DNA from: Chitinophagaceae bacterium
GTDB taxonomy: Bacteria > Bacteroidota > Bacteroidia > Chitinophagales > Chitinophagaceae
Length of the DNA stretch: 64,000 bases
Direction of reading: 5' to 3'
Assembly: GCA_016708765.1 (NCBI GenBank)
Contig: JADJFD010000006.1
Coordinates: forward strand, 1-64,000
Shown here in pieces: positions 1 to 8,748 of the stretch (its first letter is position 1; every line of letters starts with the position of its first letter). The translations under genes were made by a program, and so were the position numbers. Under the pieces are notes generated by a model, which did not search any database, was not told the DNA's origin, and saw only the letters and a program-made list of their open reading frames with translations.

Positions 1-1
1 G

Positions 2-37
2 AAAACGTTCTGGTTTTAATAAATCAGAACGTTTTTT
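2..37 (+). terminator. Rho-independent terminator of an upstream gene
   Basis: An 11-bp perfect inverted repeat (arms 2-12 and 25-35) is followed by a T run. It ends a transcript entering from left of the window and lies just before the tRNA promoter. Confidence 0.8.
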
Positions 38-38
38 C

Positions 39-70
39 TTTGGTAAATAGGCCTCATACGGCTACCTTTG
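39..70 (+). promoter_or_regulatory. Promoter of the initiator tRNA
   Basis: TTTG at 39-42 and TACCTTTG at 63-70 match the Bacteroidota -33/-7 elements with a 20-nt spacer. The tRNA begins 3 nt after the -7 box, so transcription starts at or next to the mature 5' end. Confidence 0.75.
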
Positions 71-73
71 CAC

Positions 74-145
74 CGCGAAGTAGAGCAGCGGTAGCTCGAC
101 GGGCTCATAACCCGTAGGTCGGGAGTTCGATCCTCCCCTTCGCAA
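74..145 (+). tRNA. Initiator tRNA-fMet (CAU)
   Basis: The cloverleaf folds with anticodon loop CTCATAA. Initiator hallmarks are present: the first base C faces A at position 72 and so cannot pair, and the anticodon stem ends in three consecutive G:C pairs. The T arm GGGAG-TTCGATC-CTCCC is intact. The 3' CCA is not encoded (AACAAA follows). The last 26 bases plus four more recur exactly at 465-494. Confidence 0.95.
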
Positions 146-151
146 CAAATG

Positions 152-183
152 AAATCCGTCGGAAATTCACTGACGGATTTTTT
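152..183 (+). terminator. Terminator of the tRNA-fMet transcript
   Basis: Perfect 9-bp stem (152-160 with 172-180) followed by six T. It lies between the tRNA and the GIY-YIG gene, so a start codon at 149 for that gene would fall before this terminator and is unlikely. Confidence 0.8.
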
Positions 184-190
184 AATTGTG

Positions 191-436
191 ATGTTTACTG
201 TATATGTTTTATATAGTAAGTCTTTTGAGAAAATTTATATCGGATACACATCTGATCTTTCACAAAGACTTTTATCGCATAATGAACTATCAAAAAGGAT
301 GGACTATAAAATCCGGCCTTGGATTGTGGTTCATACAGAGATATTTGAAACGAAGGCTGAAGCAATGCTAAGAGAAAAGCAACTAAAAACTGCAAAGGGC
401 AGAGAATGGGTGTGGAGTATCATTAGCAAAGCTTAA
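191..436 (+). CDS. Small single-domain GIY-YIG nuclease-family protein
   Basis: An 81-residue protein made of one GIY-YIG domain of the stand-alone (UvrC N-terminal-like, UPF0213) type. YVLYS near residue 5 stands for the GIY strand and KIYIGYTSD for YIG. The conserved Arg of QRL and the Glu of EAMLREKQLK follow. I chose ATG 191 because upstream codons lie in the tRNA terminator. No DNA-binding domain is attached. The gene sits between tRNA-fMet and a degenerate copy of the tRNA 3' half, which suggests arrival with, or driving, a tRNA-targeted insertion. Family membership is clear; the target of this copy is unknown. Confidence 0.85.
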   Translation: MFTVYVLYSKSFEKIYIGYTSDLSQRLLSHNELSKRMDYKIRPWIVVHTEIFETKAEAMLREKQLKTAKGREWVWSIISKA

Positions 437-439
437 TTG

Positions 440-494
440 GGGCTCATATCCGCCAGTTGGCGGACGGGAGTTCGATCCTCCCCTTCGCAACAAA
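440..494 (+). repeat. Degenerate second copy of the tRNA-fMet 3' half, split by a palindrome
   Basis: Bases 465-494 repeat tRNA bases 120-149 exactly (30 bp), and 440-448 repeat the anticodon-loop bases 101-109. Between them the expected ten tRNA bases are replaced by the 16-bp palindrome TCCGCCAGTTGGCGGA (449-464). There is no 5' half, so it cannot be a working tRNA. With the intact tRNA it forms a direct repeat around the GIY-YIG gene. Confidence 0.85.
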
Positions 495-520
495 GGCCCC
501 GCAAAAGGCGGGGCTATTTT
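494..520 (+). terminator. Terminator after the tRNA remnant
   Basis: GC-rich 7-bp stem (496-502 with 508-514), five-base loop, then a T-rich tail. It ends the GIY-YIG transcript. Confidence 0.75.
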
Positions 521-527
521 TATTTTT

Positions 528-655
528 AGCCACAGATTACTCAGATTAGCACAGATAGAGACTTTTGTAATCCAAAAACAATTTATTACTGTGTAAATCC
601 CGGAAGTTCATCTCGGGTTAGTGATTTAAATCTGTGTTAATCAAATATTCTAACT
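528..655. repeat. Degenerate intergenic repeat (CACAGATTA type)
   Basis: The spacer before era carries decayed copies of an ACAGATTA/TCTGTGTTAATC motif in both orientations (near 531-555 and 631-645). This style of filler repeat is common between Bacteroidota genes. No coding potential seen. Confidence 0.4.
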
Positions 656-671
656 GATAATAGCAAGGTTG

Positions 672-679
672 TACTTTTG
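672..679 (+). promoter_or_regulatory. Putative -7 box for era
   Basis: TACTTTTG fits TAnnTTTG. No clear -33 TTTG lies at the expected distance. The era start is 37 nt downstream. Confidence 0.4.
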
Positions 680-716
680 ACAATAAATACAGACACATCT
701 GTAATCTGTAAAAATT

Positions 717-1583
717 ATGAAATCAGGTTTTGTAAACATATTTGGACGACCCAATGCAGGCAAGAGTACTTTGCTCAATGCTCTCATGGGTGAAAAGCTG
801 GCTATCGTTTCGCACAAAGTGCAAACTACGAGGCATCGTATAAAAGGGATTATTACTGAAAAAGATTACCAGGTAATTTTTTCTGATACACCCGGCATCA
901 TCGAACCGAGATATAAGTTGCATGAAAAAATGATGCAGGCTGTAAAAGGCGCATTAGAAGATGCAGATGTGGCGTTGCTGCTGGTAGATGTAAAAGAGAA
1001 TTGGGAAGAAGTGGATGCCATCTTTTCCGCATTAAGATTAAAAGTGCCAGCTATTGTTGCAATCAATAAGATTGATCTTGAAAGTGAAGCTAGAATAAAA
1101 GAAGCGATTGCTTTTTTTGAAGCAAAACCTTATTGCAAAAAGGTGATTACCATTTCTGCACTATCAGGTATTAATAAAAAGAAACTGGTAAATGCCTTTC
1201 TTGAATTTTTACCGGAAGGGGCACCTTTTTATGAAGGTGATGATATAAGTGATTTGAATACAAGGTTCTTTGTGAGTGAGATTATCAGAGAAAAGATATA
1301 TGAATTGGCGCAGGACGAAATTCCTTATCACACTGCTGTAATGATACAGGAGTATAAAGAGAAGGAAACATTGGTAAAGATCGTAGCCGACATCATCGTT
1401 CATCGGGAAACACAGAAAGTAATTTTAATTGGCTCGAAAGGAGAGAAGATAAAAAGAATAGGTACTGAAGCCAGAAAAGATATTGAAGCATTCATCGATC
1501 GGAAAGTGTTTTTGGAATTGTTTGTGAAAGTGAAACCGAAGTGGAGAGAGAATGATATGCAGCTCAAAGAATACGGATATTGA
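717..1583 (+). CDS. era: GTPase Era
   Basis: A GTPase that binds the 3' end of 16S rRNA and helps 30S maturation. The 288-residue length is typical. The P-loop GRPNAGKS is at residues 10-17, DTPG (G3) at 57-60 and NKID (G4) at 117-120. The C-terminal third is the KH RNA-binding domain, with GSKGEKIKRIG carrying the GxxG loop. It ends near FVKVKPKWR, usual for Era. The next gene, der, encodes another ribosome-assembly GTPase, separated by a repeat-filled spacer. Confidence 0.97.
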   Translation: MKSGFVNIFGRPNAGKSTLLNALMGEKLAIVSHKVQTTRHRIKGIITEKDYQVIFSDTPGIIEPRYKLHEKMMQAVKGALEDADVALLLVDVKENWEEVDAIFSALRLKVPAIVAINKIDLESEARIKEAIAFFEAKPYCKKVITISALSGINKKKLVNAFLEFLPEGAPFYEGDDISDLNTRFFVSEIIREKIYELAQDEIPYHTAVMIQEYKEKETLVKIVADIIVHRETQKVILIGSKGEKIKRIGTEARKDIEAFIDRKVFLELFVKVKPKWRENDMQLKEYGY

Positions 1584-1585
1584 TA

Positions 1586-1718
1586 CGGCCTCCCCTGAAC
1601 TACGTTCGTTCCCTTTCAGGGAACCTCCGAAGGAGGGGCTTACGAAGAGGTTTATAGTATGGAAATTTTTTAATTTGAAAATTTAAAGCCTCCCTTGCGG
1701 GGAGGTTTGGAGGGGCTT
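1586..1718. repeat. Two palindromic interspersed repeats between era and der
   Basis: The first (about 1587-1645) pairs GCCTCCCC with GGAGGGGC around an inner GTTCCC/GGGAAC hairpin and contains CCTCCGAAGGAGG. The second (about 1686-1716) contains CCTCCCTTGCGGGGAGG and ends 4-5 bases before the der start. Related cores occur inside the aminotransferase and aroA genes of this window. Confidence 0.7.
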
Positions 1719-1719
1719 T

Positions 1720-3033
1720 ATGAGTTTTACAGTCGCAATAGTTGGCCGGCCCAACGTAGGAAAAAGTACATTGTTCAATCGTTTGCTGGTGGAACGTAAA
1801 GCCATCGTAGATGATGAAAGCGGTGTTACCCGTGACCGCCAGTATGGTGTTACTGACTGGAACGGAAAAACATATAACGTAATTGATACCGGAGGTTTTG
1901 TTTCCGGTAGTGAAGATATTTTTGAAAAAGAAATTGCCAAGCAGGTAATGATTGCGGTACAAGAAGCGAATGCTATCATCTTTATGGTGGATGCAGGAAC
2001 AGGCATGACCAATCTTGATGATGCCATGGCAAGTGTATTAAGAAAAAGTACCAAACCTGTTTTTCTTACGGTAAACAAAGTAGATAACAACGAACGGATG
2101 CTGGAAGCCAATGAGTTTCACAGCTTCGGTTTTGAACATGTATTTTTTATTGCAGCAGCGAGTGGAAGTGGTACAGGTGAGTTATTAGATGGGATCGCAG
2201 AACTAATTAGCGAAGATGATTCAGATGAAGTAAAAGCTATTGATGCATTACCAAAAATTTCCATCATCGGGCAACCGAACACTGGTAAATCTTCGTTGCT
2301 AAATGCATTGGTAGGTGAGGAAAGAACAATTGTAAGTGATATAGCCGGAACCACAAGAGATTCTATTCATACCCATTATAATTTATTTCAGAAAGAATTT
2401 GTGCTGATAGATACTGCTGGTATTCGTAAAAAAGCCAAAGTGCATGAAGACCTGGAATTTTATTCCGTAATCCGTGCTATTAAAGCGGTGGATGAAGCCG
2501 ATGTTTGTTTGTTGATGATTGATGCTGAAAAAGGTATTACATCGCAGGACTTGAATATTTACAGTTTGGCAGTGAAGAAAGGAAAAGGCATTGTTGTTTT
2601 GGTAAATAAGTGGGACCTGATGGAGAAGGAAACCAACACTGCTAAAGAATACGAAGCGATGTTGAAAAAGAAGCTGGCACCTTTTAATGATGTACCGGTG
2701 TTGTTTATTTCTGCTAAGGAGAAAACAAGAATTTTTAAAGCGATTGAAATTGCTTTGGAAGTGTACGACAACAGAAATCAACGCATTACTACTTCCAAAC
2801 TAAACGATACAATATTAAAAGCCATTGCGGCGTACCATCCGCCGGTGGTGCGAGGCCATGCTATTAAAATAAAATTTGTAACCCAGTTGCCTACGGCTGT
2901 TCCATCGTTTGCCTTCTTCTGTAATTTTCCAGACGATGTAAAAACGCCGTACAAGAATTATTTGGAAAATAAGTTGCGGGAAAATTTTAACCTAAGTGGT
3001 GTGCCGGTGAGGTTATTTTTCAGAAAAAAATAA
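1720..3033 (+). CDS. der: Ribosome biogenesis GTPase Der (EngA)
   Basis: A double GTPase needed for 50S assembly. Two G domains are in tandem: GRPNVGKS at residues 9-16, with DTGG and NKVD, then GQPNTGKS near 183, with DTAG and NKWD. A C-terminal KH-like domain follows. The 437-residue length is normal for the family. The start codon follows directly on a palindromic repeat whose GGAGG lies upstream; Bacteroidota rarely rely on Shine-Dalgarno pairing, so this may be coincidence. Confidence 0.97.
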   Translation: MSFTVAIVGRPNVGKSTLFNRLLVERKAIVDDESGVTRDRQYGVTDWNGKTYNVIDTGGFVSGSEDIFEKEIAKQVMIAVQEANAIIFMVDAGTGMTNLDDAMASVLRKSTKPVFLTVNKVDNNERMLEANEFHSFGFEHVFFIAAASGSGTGELLDGIAELISEDDSDEVKAIDALPKISIIGQPNTGKSSLLNALVGEERTIVSDIAGTTRDSIHTHYNLFQKEFVLIDTAGIRKKAKVHEDLEFYSVIRAIKAVDEADVCLLMIDAEKGITSQDLNIYSLAVKKGKGIVVLVNKWDLMEKETNTAKEYEAMLKKKLAPFNDVPVLFISAKEKTRIFKAIEIALEVYDNRNQRITTSKLNDTILKAIAAYHPPVVRGHAIKIKFVTQLPTAVPSFAFFCNFPDDVKTPYKNYLENKLRENFNLSGVPVRLFFRKK

Positions 3034-3117
3034 GTACTGGAGCTATTTACTACACAAGGAAAATTTTAACTTTAATTCTCCGGAGCATTCCGGCCATACA
3101 ATTAAATTAATCTAAGG

Positions 3118-3309
3118 ATGAAGAAACTATTGGGCATATTGTTGATAGCAGGTACATTAACTGCCTGTGGCAACGATAGCGAAAAGAAAGCAGATGATGC
3201 AAAAGAAAAGATGGAAGAAACCATGAAGGATGCAAAAGAAAAAATTAGAGAATACAATGGAAGAGGTAAAAGAAAAAACGAAGAATACGGTAGAAGATGT
3301 GAAGGATAA
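3118..3309 (+). CDS. Small Lys/Glu-rich lipoprotein, frameshifted
   Basis: A lipoprotein signal peptide with lipobox LTAC (Cys at residue 17) is followed by a Lys/Glu/Asp-rich helix. After residue 42 the style breaks (arginine-rich, stop at 3309), while another frame continues the same charged heptad-like pattern (VEDVKDKMKEVKDTIKSK) to a stop at 3357-3359. The switch lies at a six-A run (3239-3244); one A fewer gives a continuous protein of about 80 residues. The likely intact gene is 3118-3359. Function unknown; probably a periplasmic coiled-coil lipoprotein. Confidence 0.65.
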   Translation: MKKLLGILLIAGTLTACGNDSEKKADDAKEKMEETMKDAKEKIREYNGRGKRKNEEYGRRCEG

Positions 3310-3411
3310 GATGAAAGAAGTGAAAGACACTATTAAATCGAAAATGGATAAGATGTAAGTAAAAATGTAAACGTTTCAGTTCGTTTACAGTGTGTTATCC
3401 GATAAAATACC

Positions 3412-3441
3412 TATCCCGGCTCTTGTGCCGGGATTTTTTTT
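3412..3441 (+). terminator. Terminator after the lipoprotein gene
   Basis: Stem TCCCGGC (3414-3420) with GCCGGGA (3427-3433), followed by eight T. Confidence 0.85.
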
Positions 3442-3567
3442 CGCCAAATGGCTTAATTTATAAAAATTAATACTTAGTTTAACCATATAACCTATATTGC
3501 TGTTGTTATCCATCATCTCCTGAAAACCTTTTCAATTTTTCGTAACCGCTTAAACTAACTAGTAGCG

Positions 3568-3873
3568 ATGAAAAGGTTTGTATTGGTATTATTATTTATT
3601 GCGCAATCATTTGTGTTTTCCCAGTTTTCTTTAATTGTTAATACCTATTCTCAAAACTTTGACGGACTGGGAACTACGACATCATCTGGAGTTACAGGTG
3701 GTAGCTTAAATAATGTCAATACTTCTTTAAACGGATGGTATTTTTTAGAGACAGGTAGTGGGAGCCCAAATACCGAAATAACAGCCGGGTTTATCGGATC
3801 TGCCAAGGAGATACTTATAATTTTGGAGCTATTACAAACGCAAACCGAAAGTTGGGTGGGTTACAATCAGTAA
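3568..3873 (+). pseudogene. T9SS-exported protein, fragment 1 (signal peptide end)
   Basis: It begins with a clear Sec signal peptide ending VFSQ near residue 19. The reading frame breaks near 3806 (GCCAAGGAGATAC, one base short), after which another frame gives the sensible continuation DTYNFGAITNANRKLGG. It is the N terminus of an exported protein running to 6187 whose C terminus is a T9SS sorting domain. Confidence 0.6.
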
Positions 3874-4679
3874 CTTTGAATCCAACAATTGGGTTTTATT
3901 TTACTAACAACACTTTAATTACTATTACAGATTTAGCAATAAATTATACCGGAGAAACTTGGAGAGTGGGATCAGCAAATCGTAGTGATAAATTAGACTT
4001 TCAATATAGTACGGATGCTACATTACTTTCGAATGGTTCATGGACAGATATTGACTTATTAGATTATGCTAATCCCGGACAGGCAACCGGGAACGGAACT
4101 ATTCAACATTCAGCCTCGATTACAAGCACAATTTCAGGATTGAACATACAAATTGGTGCAACTTTTTTTATTCGATGGAATGATTTTAACGCAAGTGGTG
4201 GTGATGATGGAATGGCTTTGGAGGATTTCAGTTTTACAGCATCTTATGTTCCTCCAAGTACAGATTATTTTCGTTCCGCTCAAACTGGAAACTGGAATAC
4301 AGTAACCACATGGGAATCATCGCCAGATAACATCAGCTGGGGAACTGCAACGGCAACACCAACCAGTGCTGCAAACACAATTCAAATTCGAAACACTCAT
4401 ATCGTTACAATCAATTCGTCAACATCTGCCGACCAGCTTGTAATTGAAAGTGGTGGAGTATTAGATTATACTGCTGGGACATTCACATTGAATGATGGAG
4501 CAGGAGATGATATAGATATTCAGAGTGGAGGTGTTTTTGTTTTATCGCAAGCTGCAACGCCGCCAACATACGGAACAGGTTCACCAACTATTAATGTTAA
4601 CACTGGTGGCTTAGTCAGGGTTTCTGCAAGTGGTTTAACATTTGCTGGAACTGGAGTAAATACTAACAACTTTGTTTAG
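3852..4679 (+). pseudogene. T9SS-exported protein, fragment 2
   Basis: This continues fragment 1 in the next frame (real entry near 3806). It has the Asn/Thr/Ser/Gly-rich beta-strand composition of large Bacteroidota surface proteins, including a motif of the type YFRSAQTGNWNTVTTWESS, seen in many T9SS cargo proteins. Frame is lost after 4679, and the stretch 4680-4867 has stops in all frames, so several lesions must be present. Confidence 0.55.
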
Positions 4680-4867
4680 CATCAATCGGTTTAGATGGTA
4701 CACCCGGATCACTTCGTGTCATCAGAGTAACTTATTTCCCAATGTAAATGCTACAACGATTCCAATATTTAGAAGTAACTATTAATTCTCAACTATTTAA
4801 GTGTTGGTGCAGAACTTAATGGTTTAACGGGTTTTGAACTAATGGAACAATAATCCGTTGGAACCAT

Positions 4868-5434
4868 GTGGTGATAAGATATTCAGGAACGGAGTTATTA
4901 ATGAGTGTTCAATTGATTATAATGCTGGAGCAACATGCGATAGGAAAATTTATTATAGACGGAGAAACTGCAACTTTAGGAGGCTCAGGTTTAATTGCTC
5001 CAACCAACAGTGGGTTAGAAATTGGCTCTGCATCTAACAACACAACTGTAACAGTTGCTAATGACAAAACAGTAACGGGAAATATATCATTGCTTTCTAC
5101 CAATAATACTTATGTAGATCTCGGTGCCAACGACTTAACAGTAACTGGTACTGTAACAAACGGAACTGCTACAAGCTATATACGAACAGCAAGTACCGGA
5201 GCATTAATATTAAATAGTGTAGATGTTGCTGGTAAAAATTTCCCTGTTGGTCATACAAAATACAATCCAATCTTAATTGAGAATGGTAGTGGTTATAGTT
5301 GGACAGTAAATGTAAATGATGGAGTAATTGCAGATCCTCCGCAAGGTATTACTGGTGCTGTATTACTTACCTGGAATATTAACGCCTTCTACAAATCCTC
5401 CATCAGCAGGTGCAGATATTACTTTTCAGTTTGA
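4868..5434 (+). pseudogene. T9SS-exported protein, fragment 3
   Basis: Beta-rich Gly/Thr/Asn repeat-like sequence (TVTVANDKTVTGNISLLS and similar) consistent with one surface protein. Frame breaks again near 5370-5400, where other frames pick up. It has no start signal of its own; treat it as part of 3568-6187. Confidence 0.5.
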
Positions 5435-5463
5435 CAGGTAACTCAAACAGGTCCATTATTTAA

Positions 5464-5700
5464 GTGTTTCCACATAATAATCCTGATAACTTACAACCAT
5501 GGCATCGCAAGCATGGTTGGTGGCTGGCTTCTGGTTCTCCAGTAAATGTAAATACAGTCAGTGGGAATATTGCCAGTGCACAAGGTTTGGGGCTTGTTGA
5601 TTTTTCTCCATATGGTTTAGCAAGAGTTTCGTTACCACTTCCGATAAAGCTGCTGAGCTTCTCAGCAACAAAAATTTTCTTCCGGTCTTGCAATTATTAA
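5464..5700 (+). pseudogene. T9SS-exported protein, fragment 4
   Basis: It ends with FSPYGLARVSLPLPIKLLSF, the usual linker before the C-terminal module of Bacteroidota exported proteins. The frame breaks near 5675, and the next frame reads INWELSACCSKDALFELEKS straight into fragment 5. Confidence 0.5.
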
Positions 5701-5707
5701 TTGGGAA

Positions 5708-6187
5708 TTGTCGGCCTGCTGCTCTAAAGATGCATTGTTTGAATTAGAAAAATCATCCGACAGTAGAAACTTTGTATTGCTCAGCAGCATCAGCGGCAGC
5801 GAAACAAATAAATTCTATTTCTATAATGATAGCCGCTTGGGCAAAGGCATCAGCTACTACCGCCTAAAGATGACAGATACCGATGGCTCGGTTAAGTACA
5901 GTAAGGTAATTGCTATTGTAAACGAAGAGAAAGGATTTGTAATTACTTCTATTGCTCCTAATCCTGTTCAACATACCGCATCGCTTACTATTAGTGCTGC
6001 CAAACAAAGCAGCGTTGATTTTAAAGTGTATGATATGGCTGGTAACCTGGTGAAGCAATGGCAATCATCTGTGGCAGGTGGTATTAACGTAGTAAATATG
6101 GATGTGAGTGCTTTGGCAAATGGAACGTATCATGTGCTGGCTTCATCGTTAGATGATAAGGCTGTGTTCCGTTTTATAAAACAGTAA
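5708..6187 (+). pseudogene. T9SS-exported protein, fragment 5 with C-terminal sorting domain
   Basis: A fibronectin-like stretch (SISYYRLKMTDTDGS) is followed by a type A T9SS C-terminal sorting domain: the signature IAPNPV, a VYDMAGNLV strand and NGTYHVLASS near the end. In intact proteins this domain directs outer-membrane passage by T9SS. The ATG at 5708 is an artefact of the frame; translation should come from 3568. With at least four lesions in 2.6 kb this gene is either decayed or in a poorly sequenced stretch. Confidence 0.65.
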
Positions 6188-6190
6188 GCA

Positions 6191-6603
6191 TTATTTCTTT
6201 TTAGTTTTCTTTTTTGTTGCTGTTCTTTTTTCACCATCGGAATTTTTAATTGCTTGGCTTCCTGATTCCAGGCAGCGGCAGTAATAATCATCTGCGGTAC
6301 ATCGTAGTTGGCAATATCTTTTTTGTTTTTTATACAGACAGATGCAATGATGGCTCTGTCTTTTGGTTCCAGTTGCGGAAATGCAGCTAACAAATCTTTG
6401 CCTCGCATAAAAGCTACATCAATACCTTCTTTGGTATTATTCATAAACATAAACATGCCGAAGTAATGATAAACAGGAAGTTTGTAGCTGAACCGTTCTT
6501 CCACTCCATGCACATTCTCAAAAATGAGTTGGCGGATATATTCGCATAGTTCCTGCTTTTCTTCGGGCAGGCTTTCGATGTATTGATCTACAAGTCGGTT
6601 CAT
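6191..6603 (-). CDS. DUF1801-domain protein
   Basis: A protein of about 137 residues of the DUF1801/YdhG-like family (LCEYIRQLIFENV, then FSYKLPVYHYFG). The function of the family is not established. In the sequence as given, the frame runs past a six-A stretch (plus-strand T run 6226-6231) to a stop at 6130, overlapping the neighbouring gene. One more A gives the Lys-rich tail typical of this family and a stop at 6191-6193, which I prefer. It lies 3' of the DUF4954 gene on the same strand. Confidence 0.7.
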
Positions 6604-6881
6604 TTATACTGAGCAATAACAGCTTCTACCTGTTGTGTGAACTTGTTTAGTTCTTCCTGTTGTTGTTTTATAAAACTGTTTTCGGAAAGTTTGCCTACTA
6701 CTTTTTCCATTTCCTGTTCTGTTTCGTAGAGCATGGTACGAAAAGGGTTGGCATAATCTTTTGCTCTTGATGCATAGATGCCGGTGCAGATCCACTCTTT
6801 GGTGGTAACGGCATTTTCTAACAGTTGCAAGAATAGTTTTTTTGTAAATTTCTTTGGCGTTAGTTGCAATACTTCGAGCAT
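6600..6881 (-). CDS. C-terminal part of the DUF4954 protein, out of frame
   Basis: A helical segment (MLEVLQLTPKKFTKKLFLQ) that joins the DUF4954 gene upstream. Reading back in this frame gives IEVHNFYKRKSNDYAADKFR with no stop up to the point where the main frame ends. One extra A near 6946-6960 explains the break. Together 6600-8724 would encode about 707 residues. The ATG at 6881 is internal. It abuts the DUF1801 gene with a 4-nt overlap. Confidence 0.7.
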   Translation of the reverse strand: MLEVLQLTPKKFTKKLFLQLLENAVTTKEWICTGIYASRAKDYANPFRTMLYETEQEMEKVVGKLSENSFIKQQQEELNKFTQQVEAVIAQYK

Positions 6882-6942
6882 AGCAGCAAATGCATGCCGG
6901 AATTTGTCGGCCGCATAGTCATTGCTTTTTCTTTTGTAGAAA

Positions 6943-8724
6943 TTATGTACTTCGATTCTTCCAGGCTGTGCGAACAGATTTTGCCGGTAATACTTTTAAT
7001 AATTTTTGCCAGCTGTTGATTTTTTTATTTTCGATAAAGAGTAATAGTTGCTGTATGCCGTAGTAAACAATCATCTCTTTAAAAATGTGATATGCTTCAG
7101 GAACTTTTACCAATTCTGTTTTTCTTTTGGTGTTCTCGAAGTTGGGTGCTAGTATTTCCAATCCGTTAGTGGCATCTGCTTTTGCTTCTAATAATGCTTC
7201 GCCTTTTTTCTGCAGTTCTTTTTCGCTGATTGTTTTCTGATTCTTTGTTGCCCAGGCTGTTGCCGTTAATTGTTTAAACAATTGCAATGCATCCATCATT
7301 TCATTTACACTATCTGGAGCCAGGTAGTCGTATTCAATCGTCAATGACTTATCAATACGTTTGTCTCGGCCAACATACTTGTCTGCATTACGAGCCAGTG
7401 CATACATATTATACATGAACCAATAACCGGGCATCACCACTAGCTTATCATTGCTTACATCATTACTTACTAGTGCAAAGGGAAGTGGAATGTTTAGCTC
7501 TGCCGGAAAATCTCCTTTGGCTATAATGGTATAGGATGCAAATTTTGAATTATGCTTAAGGCTTACACAAAGTCCCGGCCAGAAGCCACGGCCTGCCAAT
7601 AACTCTCCATCTGCACCTCTTGAATTATGATTGGAACCGATAGTGGCACCGGCAGCCATATTACTTTGTCCCAACACAGTGGAAGCACATAAAAAAGAAT
7701 TATTGTGATGCTGTTCATGTGCCGGAAATATTAATGAGTTTAATACTTCGCAACAGGAAATGGTTGAGTTATCACCCAGATAAGAGTTGATAAACCTTGC
7801 TCCGTATTTCAATTGTGAGTTATCGCCCATTACAAAACGTACGGCCTTTACTCCGTAGAAAATGCGGCAACCATAACCAATGATACCATTTACAATTTCA
7901 CAGCCTTCACCTATTTGTGATTTTGCATCACTGTTTGAATTGATGGTAATATTTTTTATTTTATTAGCACCTTTCAGATAGGCATCGCTTCCTATCCAGG
8001 TGTCTTTAATTATTTTACAATTTTTGATAACGGTTCTGTCGCCAATTTTTCCGTAATAACCTCGTTGTGTATCGAAACGTTCATCTGTAAATTGTTTGAA
8101 CTTTTCTAGCAGTTTATCATCTGCTCTATGCTTACTCCAAAGCCATGCATCACCGGCTTGCATACGGTTGAATGGTAGTACACTTCGTCCTGCATTTTCA
8201 TTGCATATTTCTATCCAGACCCGTACGGATTCTTTTTCTCCGTCTTTTAATACACCATTGCCAAATTTAGAATGATCGGTGACAGCCAGTTCGTTAATGT
8301 TGACGAGTATTACATCATCGCCAATAATATAATGGCTCATAAAAGCGACATTATCTATCGCTACGTTGTTGCCAATATCACAACTGATGATGGTACTATT
8401 GTATAAACCAACGGGCATCCGAAGGTTATTGAATTCAACAAAGTAAGATTCCAAATTTCCGATGCGAACTAATCCATAGAACGAACAATTCTTTATCAGA
8501 TTTGGATTAAATACACTTGCTACGAGTACTTTGCTCCAGTCGTCGGAACTATTGGCATTACGTTCTAATGCTTTGATTTCCGCATCAGTCAACTTACGGT
8601 ATTTGATACCGCTTCTATTCTGAATGTTACGTAAGTAGTATTCGTTTTTTCCCTTCGGGATATATTCTTTGGCAACGAAGCCATAGCCGAGAGAGGAGAT
8701 TGGTTTTTTGTTGATGATGTTCAT
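6943..8724 (-). CDS. DUF4954 protein (hexapeptide-like beta-helix), main part
   Basis: 593 residues beginning with the family-typical opening YRKLTDAEIKALERNANSSD. The body carries repeated isoleucine/valine-spaced turns (for example VIKNCKIIKDTWIGSDAYLKG) resembling left-handed beta-helix acyl- or nucleotidyltransferases. Widespread in Bacteroidota; the reaction is not known to me. The last residues (KNRST) arise from a frameshift; the true C terminus is the 6600-6881 segment. Confidence 0.75.
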   Translation of the reverse strand: MNIINKKPISSLGYGFVAKEYIPKGKNEYYLRNIQNRSGIKYRKLTDAEIKALERNANSSDDWSKVLVASVFNPNLIKNCSFYGLVRIGNLESYFVEFNNLRMPVGLYNSTIISCDIGNNVAIDNVAFMSHYIIGDDVILVNINELAVTDHSKFGNGVLKDGEKESVRVWIEICNENAGRSVLPFNRMQAGDAWLWSKHRADDKLLEKFKQFTDERFDTQRGYYGKIGDRTVIKNCKIIKDTWIGSDAYLKGANKIKNITINSNSDAKSQIGEGCEIVNGIIGYGCRIFYGVKAVRFVMGDNSQLKYGARFINSYLGDNSTISCCEVLNSLIFPAHEQHHNNSFLCASTVLGQSNMAAGATIGSNHNSRGADGELLAGRGFWPGLCVSLKHNSKFASYTIIAKGDFPAELNIPLPFALVSNDVSNDKLVVMPGYWFMYNMYALARNADKYVGRDKRIDKSLTIEYDYLAPDSVNEMMDALQLFKQLTATAWATKNQKTISEKELQKKGEALLEAKADATNGLEILAPNFENTKRKTELVKVPEAYHIFKEMIVYYGIQQLLLFIENKKINSWQKLLKVLPAKSVRTAWKNRST

Positions 8725-8748
8725 AGTTGTTTTATTTGTTCTTCAGTT

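Noticed and set aside
149..190. Upstream start codon for the GIY-YIG protein
   Set aside because: It lies in the tRNA terminator hairpin and adds residues not part of the domain; ATG 191 starts cleanly before the GIY strand.
440..488. A second functional tRNA
   Set aside because: There is no 5' half and the anticodon-stem partner is replaced by a palindrome.
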